Made by a program: the position numbers and the translations under genes. Positions 1 to 6,256 of a stretch of 64,000 nucleotides of DNA are shown one piece after another. Numbering within the stretch: the first letter of the stretch is position 1; each line of letters opens with the position of its first letter. This DNA is from Hyphomonadaceae bacterium UBA5336. GTDB lineage: Bacteria > Pseudomonadota > Alphaproteobacteria > Caulobacterales > Hyphomonadaceae. Where the stretch lies: the NCBI GenBank assembly GCA_002408125.1, contig DHQO01000042.1:1-64000 (forward strand). Reading direction: 5' to 3'. Under the pieces are notes generated by a model. It ran no database searches. It saw only the letters and a program-made list of their open reading frames with translations, and was not told where the DNA came from.

Positions 1-229
1 GTTTCCGGCTCAGATTCACCAAACCAACTCAAAACATCAAACCCTCGCCAGCGAGAATCCTCGACTCACTACGAGCATGTCGCCCATCAGGGGAATTTCT
101 CACGCCCAAGACAACCTATAAGGCTCAGGACATCTCGCGGCGCACCATGATTATATACGACTGGGGTGCAAGCACTTGTTTTTCATGCTTGTAGAATGAG
201 AGTGAGCTGAACCCCACAAGGGAAACAAA

Positions 230-937
230 ATGCGAACCGAGATCTTAATTATCTTTGCTGCTTTGGTGGCGGCCTGCTCTGATCCGAACCAATTGTCTCG
301 GCGCGAAATCAGTTCATGTCGTGACAGACTCGAAGTCAGCTTCTCTAGAGTTCTTAAGGATGAGGGATCTGCACCCGAGGTGCTTAAACGCATCGCTGAT
401 GAAGCCGATGCTCGTAACCTATCACCGACACAAATAGCAATCCTTTCAGAGCGCGCGCGCAGCATACCCGATGATATCGAAGCGGCACGCCGACACAGAG
501 ACTACATAAATGGCCAACTCGATGCGGCAGCAGAAGGACCTATTGAAGGAATACGGGAAAAGTACAAGACACCACTATGGTGCTCGGGAGGGACCGCACT
601 TTTTCCTCCGGCCCGATCGGTAGTTCACGGTCTCGAAAATCCCGAAACGCTAAGATACGAAGTCCAGAGAAGAGAGGACGCGCGAGAACGTGAAAGGATA
701 CGTGAAGCTCATCAGGAAGAGGTGCGCCGAAACGCTGCCGAAATGGAACGAATAAATGGAATCAAATCTCAGCTTCGGAGGCAGGCCTTTCGAGTTTATT
801 CCACGACCGACGGATATGGAGCCATTGTCCAGTTATTTCACATGCCTGACGGAAACACACTTGAATGCAAAACTGATTTCACTGGCGGATCCCCTCTCTT
901 CTGGTGCGAAGGCGGCTACGGCAAATATGTGCGTTAA
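230..937 (+). CDS. putative lipoprotein of unknown function
   Basis: The 235-residue product starts with a short hydrophobic stretch ending in LVAAC, a lipobox with Cys16, so it is probably exported and lipid-anchored. The rest is charged: a helical segment rich in Arg and Glu at about residues 145-185 (likely coiled coil), then a C-terminal part with two cysteines (ECKTDF and FWCEGG) that could form a disulfide. The start is an ATG preceded by AAGGG at a normal distance. I recognise no family. It lies in the AT-richer island, upstream of an insertion sequence, so horizontal acquisition is likely. Confidence 0.6.
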   Translation: MRTEILIIFAALVAACSDPNQLSRREISSCRDRLEVSFSRVLKDEGSAPEVLKRIADEADARNLSPTQIAILSERARSIPDDIEAARRHRDYINGQLDAAAEGPIEGIREKYKTPLWCSGGTALFPPARSVVHGLENPETLRYEVQRREDARERERIREAHQEEVRRNAAEMERINGIKSQLRRQAFRVYSTTDGYGAIVQLFHMPDGNTLECKTDFTGGSPLFWCEGGYGKYVR

Positions 938-1121
938 GCTTGTAGCTTGGCGGGATGTGAAAGACACTGAAGATCCGCCAGAAAAGGCAGAGGAACCCAC
1001 TTTTAGGGTCTGGCGCCTTCTCTCTGCGAGTTCGACAATAAGTGCTTTGGGGAAAACACCTCGAAGTAACATCCGAGAGGGCGAACTCTCAGTGAGCAGT
1101 CCCCGCAGATTCACGATAATG

Positions 1122-1150
1122 CTGGTGACCTGAGCCCCGAGGCTCCCTCA
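1122..1150. repeat. IS left end: target duplication CTGG plus inverted repeat
   Basis: CTGG at 1122-1125 is followed by the terminal inverted repeat TGACCTGAGCCCCGA, which then diverges slightly from the right end. It marks the downstream (OrfB) boundary of the element. Confidence 0.85.
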
Positions 1151-1151
1151 G

Positions 1152-2183
1152 TTATTTCGAGAGTCTGACCCTTTCATAGCCCAAGGTTTGAGGTCTGGCG
1201 AGCGCGTCGGGAGCGGTGCTCCCACATAGCTCGAGCGACCGGCGCGCTGCGGGCGTCAGCCCGCCCAGCGATGAGTGAGGCCGGTGGTGGTTATAGTCGT
1301 GCCGCCAGCGTCCGAGGATTTTGCGAGCATGGGCAAGGCTGTCGAACACTTCCTCATTGAGGCATTCGTCTCGGAGCTTGCCGTTGAAGCTTTCGATGAA
1401 GCCGTTCTGCTGCGGCTTTCCCGGCGCGATGTAGTGCCATGCGATGCCGGTTTCGTTCTGCCATTCCAGGATGGCACGCGAGGTGAGCTCGGTCCCGTTG
1501 TCAGAGACGATGGTCTCCGGCCGGCCATAGAGGCGGATACAGCGGTCGAGCTCCCGCACCACGCGCGCGCCTGACAGGGAGGTGTCTGCCACTAGCGCCA
1601 GGCATTCGCGGGTGTAGTCGTCGATCACGTTCAACATCCGGAACCGCCGTGCCGGACCGAAGACGTCTGACACGAAGTCGAGGCTCCATCGCTTCGATGG
1701 ACCGTCCGGGACAGGCATCGGCTCGCGGGTGCCGGTGGCGCGCTTGCGGCCCCTTCGCCGTTTCACCGCCAGACCCTCCTCCCTGTAGAGGCGTCTCAAC
1801 TTCTTCTGGTTCATCACAATGCCTTCTCGCTCGAGCATGATGCCCACGCGCCGGTAACCAAAGCGGCGGCGTGTCGCTGCGATCTCACGCATGCGGCTGC
1901 GGATCTCCGGATTGTCCGGCTCCGCTTCACGCCTGACAGTCTTCGGATCGACGCTGACCAGCCGGCAGGCGCGGCGCTGGGAGATGTCGTATGTCTCGAT
2001 CACCTTCAGCGCCGCCTCCCGCTTCAACCGGGGCGTCGTCAGGACTTTCCCAGGAGGTCTTTCAGGATCGAGTTGTCGAGCATGCTGTCGGCCAGAAGCT
2101 TCTTCAGCCGCGCATTCTCGGTCTCCAGCGTCTTCAGCTTGCGGGCATCCGATACGTCCATTCCACCGAACTTCGCCTTCCAC
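1152..2183 (-). CDS. IS3-family transposase OrfB (DDE integrase), expressed as OrfAB by frameshift
   Basis: This is the catalytic half of the transposase. After an HTH_21-like segment (ISQRRACRLVSVD; RRFGYRRV) comes the rve integrase core with the DDE triad: D in SLDFVSD, D in IVSDNGTE and E in NGFIESFNGKLRDE. The C-terminus has the usual HHRPHSSLGGLTP motif. The open frame begins far upstream of the useful part. The functional product should be the OrfA-OrfB fusion made by -1 slippage near 2045-2051, which joins DLLGK to VLTTP, so the independent start here is nominal. Confidence 0.92.
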   Translation of the reverse strand: MEGEVRWNGRIGCPQAEDAGDRECAAEEASGRQHARQLDPERPPGKVLTTPRLKREAALKVIETYDISQRRACRLVSVDPKTVRREAEPDNPEIRSRMREIAATRRRFGYRRVGIMLEREGIVMNQKKLRRLYREEGLAVKRRRGRKRATGTREPMPVPDGPSKRWSLDFVSDVFGPARRFRMLNVIDDYTRECLALVADTSLSGARVVRELDRCIRLYGRPETIVSDNGTELTSRAILEWQNETGIAWHYIAPGKPQQNGFIESFNGKLRDECLNEEVFDSLAHARKILGRWRHDYNHHRPHSSLGGLTPAARRSLELCGSTAPDALARPQTLGYERVRLSK

Positions 2184-2302
2184 TTGTAGAAAGTGGCCGA
2201 ACTGATGCCATGACGCCGGCAGACATCCGCTGTCGACATGCCACGCTCCTGCTCAGCCAGGATCGCGATGATCTGTTCTTCCGTGAATTTGCTCTTGCGC
2301 AT
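2039..2302 (-). CDS. IS3-family transposase OrfA (helix-turn-helix)
   Basis: The 87-residue protein is typical IS3 OrfA. It starts MRKSKFTEEQI, has a helix-turn-helix containing DVCRRHGISSATFYKWK, and a C-terminal leucine-zipper-like helix (LKTLETENARLKKLLAD) used for multimerisation. It binds the terminal repeats and supplies the N-terminus of the OrfAB transposase. Its stop codon lies just past a slippery heptamer that allows -1 frameshifting into OrfB. Confidence 0.92.
   Translation of the reverse strand: MRKSKFTEEQIIAILAEQERGMSTADVCRRHGISSATFYKWKAKFGGMDVSDARKLKTLETENARLKKLLADSMLDNSILKDLLGKS
2045..2051 (-). promoter_or_regulatory. programmed -1 frameshift heptamer (GGGAAAG)
   Basis: On the coding strand the last OrfA codons read CTG GGA AAG TCC TGA. 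The heptamer G-GGA-AAG fits X-XXY-YYZ in the OrfA frame, and slipping back one base gives GGA AAG GTC CTG, which continues into OrfB. The family is known to use this mechanism; use of this particular site is inferred. Confidence 0.75.
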
Positions 2303-2337
2303 TGTCTGTCTCCATTACGACAGACTCTCAATTCAAA

Positions 2338-2367
2338 TGAGGGACCAATCGGGGCTCAGGTCACTGG
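2338..2367. repeat. IS right end: inverted repeat plus target duplication CTGG
   Basis: The complement of the left-end repeat ends at 2363 and is followed by CTGG at 2364-2367. It marks the upstream (OrfA) boundary of the element. Confidence 0.85.
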
Positions 2368-2702
2368 GTGGTGATCTTGGCGGTCCAATAAAAAACTGCC
2401 ATTGTCGGAAACGCTGCTTAGTATGGAAACGCAGACGAAGCTATAGAGCTCATACGAGCCCGCTGAGAGCGTTTGTGATCCTCGACGACAACCTTTTCCC
2501 CGCAATCGTAAAAAACCGCGCCAGTGACGATCCTGGAGTCTTTATCCAGCTCTCACCTAATGGTTGAGTTCTTGAACGAAGTGAGATGCCCTATATCAAG
2601 AGCATCTCGTCATCAGTGTCGAAACTATAAGGCATTAGAAATGCCACTCGCAGGCAGGTGATCGATCGAAAATATATATCAAAATGATACACGATTTTCA
2701 CC
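2364..2702. other. intergenic stretch downstream of the IS, no convincing gene
   Basis: I see no gene with a recognisable family or ribosome-binding site here. If the IS and one CTGG copy are removed, the plus-strand frame running through 1122-1125 continues in frame from 2368 to a stop at 2567. The frame left of the IS may therefore once have extended here, but its protein sequence is unlike anything I know and may be spurious. Confidence 0.4.
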
Positions 2703-3104
2703 CTACTTTCCTCCCGCATTCAGCCATGTTCCATCACGCCACTCACCGGGTCCATCTGCATAAAGCTCGCGAGCAAAATGGATGAGCTGCATCTCCCAGG
2801 CCGGTGAACAGCTCTCCGCAGCCTTCACCAGTTCCTCTCGCAATTCCGGCTCTGCTTCCTGCTCGATCCACATAGGCAGCAAATCCGCAAGATTGTGAGA
2901 GGCGATCTCCGCAAGTGCTGGGAGACGGTTGAGCGGCACCTTGGATTTTCCCTCGATCCAGCGCTGGATAAAGTTCTCCGACGTGTAGCCGAGATCGTCA
3001 GCCAGAACGGAAATCGGGATCTGGCCCGGTTCAGTTCCAACCAGTGCCTTCAGGAAGGGAACCAGTCCGATATCCTTGTCTTGGTTCTCATTGCCGTCCG
3101 TCAT
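2703..3104 (-). CDS. XRE-like helix-turn-helix protein
   Basis: The 133-residue protein has a central segment (about residues 25-70) resembling a lambda-repressor/XRE helix-turn-helix: an ISVLADDLGYTSENFIQRW stretch followed by KVPLNRLPALAEI. It is probably a DNA-binding regulator. The C-terminal half is acidic and helical with no known domain. The start is the ATG preceded by AAAAAGGAG with a 6-nt gap; an in-frame GTG six codons upstream lies before that Shine-Dalgarno sequence. It points away from the HUH gene upstream of it and may regulate the same element. The target is unknown. Confidence 0.65.
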   Translation of the reverse strand: MTDGNENQDKDIGLVPFLKALVGTEPGQIPISVLADDLGYTSENFIQRWIEGKSKVPLNRLPALAEIASHNLADLLPMWIEQEAEPELREELVKAAESCSPAWEMQLIHFARELYADGPGEWRDGTWLNAGGK

Positions 3105-3596
3105 GATTTGCTCCTTTTTCACTGTTGCAAATCAAATCTAACGCATTGAATCAGCGTTGAAATTGGCAAACCTTCTGGGCGAGCAGGCAAAGTTCAGAGT
3201 GTAAGGGAAAGCCGGGTTGGCTCGGGAAAATACAGGAGGAGCGGTCCCAGGAAGCGAGCCTTTCCCTAGGGCTTCTTAATTACTTACAGAGCATAAATAA
3301 CTAGTATATAGGAACTTCGAGCGCTGCGCGCGCATGGTGAGGTCGTTTACTTGCTCGCTTCGCTCACGGCGACACAATCCTCACCATGCATTCGTGAATG
3401 GAGGGTGTAAGGAAACCTCCCAGGAATGATCTTAAATTTTGATATATTGTTTCTAACGCGCTCCAGGAGTTCCTGAGCACGCCAGCCGATGACAATGTCA
3501 TGCTGAAGGTCTCTCCGTCACGCGGTCGTTGGGAGAGAGTGTCGACAACAAGCTGAGGGGAAAAGTCCACAGAAGGAGCGCCACGGCAATTTGCCT
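3105..3596. other. AT-rich intergenic region with a long-armed hairpin, candidate origin region
   Basis: I find no supported gene in these roughly 490 bases. The region contains an 11-bp perfect inverted repeat (3332-3342 with 3379-3389) and a smaller palindrome CATTC-GT-GAATG just downstream. It lies directly 3' of the HUH-protein gene. Such structured DNA next to a HUH initiator is where a nick site would be expected, but that is inference. Confidence 0.4.
3332..3389. repeat. inverted repeat GCATGGTGAGG ... CCTCACCATGC
   Basis: Two perfect 11-bp arms are separated by 36 bases. In single-stranded form this would make a stable stem-loop. It sits about 200 bases downstream of the stop codon of the HUH-motif gene. 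It has no T-tract on either strand, so it is not a standard terminator. Confidence 0.7.
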
Positions 3597-4199
3597 TTAG
3601 CTTGCCAGCTGGCGATCACTGTAGAATTCACTCAGAAAAAAGAAGTCAGTCATGGTTTCTGACCTCAAAATATTATACTCTTTTACGACATAAGAAGCAA
3701 TGCCGGAACGATTCCCAATCAGTTGGACATGTCCTTCCATACGCTTCGAAATTTTCGACAACTGACAGGGCGCAGGCGCGTGCCCCTGCTCACCAAGTTC
3801 CCCCAAGCGGTTCATCTCCAACTGTCCTCGGGGTTTCGTAGGGGAGTGCGCAGCTTGGAGCAGGAAATCCGAGCGGCGTTGGATCTCTGAGAGACTGCAG
3901 TTTTGTTCCGGGGCAAAGAACAAACAATGAGCGTGTGGATGTGCCAGCAGTTTCTCAGGCAAACAGATGGCATCGAAACGCTGGTGACGGGGAACCTGTC
4001 GGGTGACATATTCGGTCCCGTGAAACTGCTCGTCCAGAAGAAGCGCGAACCTGCCAACCAGGTCTCTAAGCATTTCGAAATTTTGCTTCTCTGCATTGCG
4101 CCCGGCAAAATGTGCGTTGAGCGTTAAGGTGACCATCACATATGGCCTACGTTTCACGATATCATCGATTATCGCTTGTTTGAGGGTAGATCTATTCAT
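3597..4199 (-). CDS. HUH-motif rolling-circle replication initiator-like protein
   Basis: The 200-residue product has the three hallmark motifs of HUH (rolling-circle Rep/relaxase-type) endonucleases in order. Motif 1 is VMVTLTLN (residues 21-28). Motif 2 is HPHAHCLFF (87-95), where HAHCLF fits HUHUUU. Motif 3 is IASYVVKEY (167-175), fitting UxxYUxK with Tyr170 as likely nucleophile and Lys173. Proteins of this kind nick one DNA strand and stay covalently attached through the Tyr. No helicase domain is present. The start is the ATG preceded by GGAG with a 6-nt gap; upstream in-frame starts lack a ribosome-binding site. It follows the MerR-like gene on the same strand by 65 bases. The function is inferred from motifs only. 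Confidence 0.65.
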   Translation of the reverse strand: MNRSTLKQAIIDDIVKRRPYVMVTLTLNAHFAGRNAEKQNFEMLRDLVGRFALLLDEQFHGTEYVTRQVPRHQRFDAICLPEKLLAHPHAHCLFFAPEQNCSLSEIQRRSDFLLQAAHSPTKPRGQLEMNRLGELGEQGHAPAPCQLSKISKRMEGHVQLIGNRSGIASYVVKEYNILRSETMTDFFFLSEFYSDRQLAS

Positions 4200-4264
4200 C
4201 GGAAGCTCCATTTTCAGGAGCACCTATCATACTGTTTTACATAACTTTTCGGGAGATGAAGCTT

Positions 4265-4969
4265 CTACCTAGCACTACCTGCGTCTACGCCGTCAGGACG
4301 CTCACGGATGGAAACTGTGACAAGAAACTCGCTAAAGGGAGCTGTCCCCAGTCGGTCGAGCATGATCTCGTGCCGGTCCTTCACCTCGGCTCCCAGCCAG
4401 ATGCTTCCTCCGTTCCCGGATTGCTTGCGAACCGACGGGTTGCGACCCCGAATTTCTTCTAGTTCTCCTATTCTCTTGTATTGAGGTGCAGCGCTTCGGT
4501 GATCGATGAGGATGACATGGCAGCGCTCAACCAGCCCAAGAGTGTAACGCCGTGGTCTGTCGACTTTCAGCCCAAAGTTCGCGAACTGATCCTTACTCCA
4601 ACTCGATTGGAACGGAAGCAACTCACTGATCCTTGCCTGCACTTTGGACAGCGTCTTTTCGGTATTCAGTGCCGCGTCAATTTCCCTCGTTTTCATCAGC
4701 GAGAGCAGAGTTGCCGCCGCTAGTTGTGACAAGCCAGTCAGTTCGGAGACGTCGATTGCAAGTGCCACACGAAAGAGATCTTCCGGCTTCCATGCTCGCG
4801 CATTCTGCCCGCTCTCCTTCTTCTCCTTGTGCGGCGTGATCACACCCAGTTTTTGAAGCTGTTTAATCACGGCAACTGATGTCGCGCCTGTTGCTGACAT
4901 CAGTTCCTCATCGCTCCACCAACCTCGAAAATATGGCAATGAAGAGAGTTCAGGCGACAAAGTCGGCAT
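4265..4969 (-). CDS. MerR-like DNA-binding protein of unknown function
   Basis: The 234-residue protein starts with a winged-HTH-like segment (WSDEELMSATGATSVAVIKQ) followed by ARAWKPEDLFRVALAIDVSE and LSQLAAATLLSLM. This is reminiscent of the MerR layout: HTH, wing, second helix pair. The C-terminal half (about 110-234) matches nothing I know. ATG at 4969 has a weak upstream GGAA; an ATG at 4978 overlaps the operator palindrome and lacks a ribosome-binding site. It is divergent from the AlpA-like gene across a repeated operator, which suggests autoregulation of the pair. Similarity to MerR is tentative. Confidence 0.5.
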   Translation of the reverse strand: MPTLSPELSSLPYFRGWWSDEELMSATGATSVAVIKQLQKLGVITPHKEKKESGQNARAWKPEDLFRVALAIDVSELTGLSQLAAATLLSLMKTREIDAALNTEKTLSKVQARISELLPFQSSWSKDQFANFGLKVDRPRRYTLGLVERCHVILIDHRSAAPQYKRIGELEEIRGRNPSVRKQSGNGGSIWLGAEVKDRHEIMLDRLGTAPFSEFLVTVSIRERPDGVDAGSAR

Positions 4970-4976
4970 AATATAC

Positions 4977-5018
4977 ATTCCATCTATTGCAATTAGATGG
5001 AATGATTCTTATTCCATC
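4977..5018. promoter_or_regulatory. divergent operator with three ATTCCATC repeats
   Basis: The 8-mer occurs as ATTCCATC (4977-4984), inverted GATGGAAT (4996-5003) and again ATTCCATC (5011-5018). The first two form 10-bp perfect inverted arms, ATTCCATCTA and TAGATGGAAT, around TTGCAAT. It lies between the divergent MerR-like and AlpA-like genes and overlaps the upstream ATG candidate of the former. A dimeric repressor binding here is a natural reading; which protein binds is not shown. Confidence 0.65.
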
Positions 5019-5066
5019 TTTGTGACTCAATCAAGAGCCACGATTTTTAAATGCACGGAGAGACCC

Positions 5067-5246
5067 ATGACCATGAAACTCATCACAACCAAAGAGGCAG
5101 CCAGGATGTTGGGCATGTCCCATCGCACCCTCGAAAACATGCGCGGCTCGGGAAAGGGACCCGCATATATCAAGCTTGGCTATATGGTTCGCTATGATCA
5201 GTTCGAAGTTGAACGCTGGGCAAAATCCAACCTGGTCGACAGCTAG
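5067..5246 (+). CDS. AlpA-like / excisionase-type helix-turn-helix protein
   Basis: The 59-residue basic protein is made almost entirely of a winged-HTH of the AlpA/excisionase type: TTKEAARMLGMSHRTLENM, then GPAYIKLGYMVRYDQFEVERW. Such proteins regulate or direct excision of prophages, satellites and genomic islands. The start is the ATG preceded by GGAG with a 6-nt gap; a second ATG follows two codons later. It is the last gene before the tRNA-Thr and is followed by a strong terminator. No integrase lies beside it in this window, which is unusual for this family. Confidence 0.8.
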   Translation: MTMKLITTKEAARMLGMSHRTLENMRGSGKGPAYIKLGYMVRYDQFEVERWAKSNLVDS

Positions 5247-5272
5247 ACCCAGTATCATCGTGCCCCGAAATC

Positions 5273-5302
5273 AAACGCAGCCCTCGCGGCTGCGTTTTTT
5301 TT
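5273..5302 (+). terminator. rho-independent terminator after the AlpA-like gene
   Basis: A perfect 10-bp stem AAACGCAGCC/GGCTGCGTTT with loop CTCGC runs into eight T residues. It ends the AlpA-like transcript just before the tRNA gene. Confidence 0.9.
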
Positions 5303-5390
5303 ACGCGATTCCTCGTTTCTGGCGTGCTTCCAATATGCTTCCAGAGCTTATGCGCCCTGAAGCGGATGGACCAAAAACCTCAATGAAATC

Positions 5391-5466
5391 TGGTGCCGGC
5401 TGAGGGACTCGAACCCCCGACCCCCTGATTACAAATCAGGTGCTCTACCAGCTGAGCTAAGCCGGC
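5391..5466 (-). tRNA. tRNA-Thr (anticodon TGT), with encoded CCA
   Basis: On the minus strand GCCGGCT pairs with AGCCGGC as the acceptor stem. The anticodon arm CCTGA-TTTGTAA-TCAGG carries TGT, and the T-arm contains GGTTCGAGTCC. CCA is encoded (5391-5393). The 3' end faces the island at 1-5.3 kb; tRNA 3' ends are common integration targets. Confidence 0.95.
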
Positions 5467-5735
5467 ACGTTTCGGGCGGTTTAGTCCTGCCTGCTTCGGC
5501 GCGCAAGACGGCTTGTGAGGTCATGCGGGCCGCACAGATACAGTGGTGCGCGGAACCAAAGAGACAGTTGGCGGTTTTCATTACCCGTAGAATAGCTAGC
5601 CAACCGGAGTCCTTACCAAAAACCTAAAAACAATCACGCGTTTGCCATGATTGCCGTGGGTTCGGCACATTTTCGCCGCGGGCAGGCACAATACCTGCAA
5701 ACACGCAAAAGGACGAAATCAGAAGGGTCAAGACC

Positions 5736-6170
5736 ATGAAACGCACCCTGTTTTCCATGATCGCGCTGGGCACACTTTCCGCCATGGCTGCGCCGCAGGC
5801 TCTTGCCGGCGACCAGGCCGAGGACCTCACCTGTGCCTCCACCGAGATCACCGTGTACTTCAAGTCCGGCGAAGCGGTTCTCACGCCCCAGGCCGAGACC
5901 ATGCTGGACGCGCTCGCCGCCCAGACCATTCCCTGCACGCTGGCTTCCCTTGAAACCGACACCCGCGCGCTGGATGCCGCCCCCGGTGATGCTCGCGCAG
6001 ATCTCGCCCAGGCCCGCGAGCAGGCTGTCATCGCCGCCCTTGCCGAACGCGGCCTGATTGCCGGCGCGCAGATCCAGATCGCCAGCGAGCGCAATGAAGC
6101 CGAAGCCGGTTTCCCCACCGGACGCGCGGTTCTGGCCAATCTCAAACTGATGAATCCAGCCGTCGGCTGA
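5736..6170 (+). CDS. exported OmpA-like protein
   Basis: The 144-residue product has a clear Sec signal peptide (MKRTLFSMIA... APQALA, cleavage near residue 24). The mature part resembles a degenerate OmpA/MotB peptidoglycan-associating fold: ITVYFKSGEAVLTPQAETML corresponds to the usual beta strand plus helix containing the FxxxSxxL motif, and the C-terminal ARADLAQAREQAVIAAL helix resembles the family's second helix. Several canonical residues (the NxxLSxxRA pattern) are not conserved, so peptidoglycan binding is uncertain. It is probably periplasmic. It is a single gene between the tRNA and metG. Confidence 0.6.
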   Translation: MKRTLFSMIALGTLSAMAAPQALAGDQAEDLTCASTEITVYFKSGEAVLTPQAETMLDALAAQTIPCTLASLETDTRALDAAPGDARADLAQAREQAVIAALAERGLIAGAQIQIASERNEAEAGFPTGRAVLANLKLMNPAVG

Positions 6171-6256
6171 CACCTCCGGTCCCGGAAACGGGTTTGCAAG
6201 GCGAGGCCACACGCCTATGTGTGTGCGCCTCAGCCTGAGCAAGCCCGGATCCGAAC

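Larger units (their letters stand above)
1126..2363 (-). mobile_element. IS3-family insertion sequence (IS407-like), complete
   Basis: The 1238-bp element encodes OrfA and OrfB on the minus strand. Its ends are inverted repeats starting TGACCTGAGCCCCGA at both termini (left 1126-1150, right 2338-2363), continuing imperfectly to CTCCCTCA and GTCCCTCA. It is flanked by a 4-bp direct repeat CTGG (1122-1125 and 2364-2367), as expected for a target-site duplication. Both reading frames are open and the OrfB catalytic motifs are present, so the copy looks intact and possibly mobile. The group is inferred from the OrfA/OrfB sequences and the 4-bp duplication; I could not compare it with named elements. 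Confidence 0.93.

Noticed and set aside
3303..3320. GTATATAGGAACTTC resembles one arm of the yeast FRT site
   Set aside because: Only one arm is present, with two extra bases and no inverted partner or 8-bp spacer, so it is not an FRT site; coincidence is the simplest reading.
3364..3570. 68-codon minus-strand open frame
   Set aside because: It has no ribosome-binding site, overlaps the hairpin region and has no recognisable protein features.
5391..5466. Island left border as a repeat of the tRNA-Thr 3' end within positions 1-5390
   Set aside because: I found no second copy of the tRNA 3' sequence by eye in this window; the other border, if any, lies outside.
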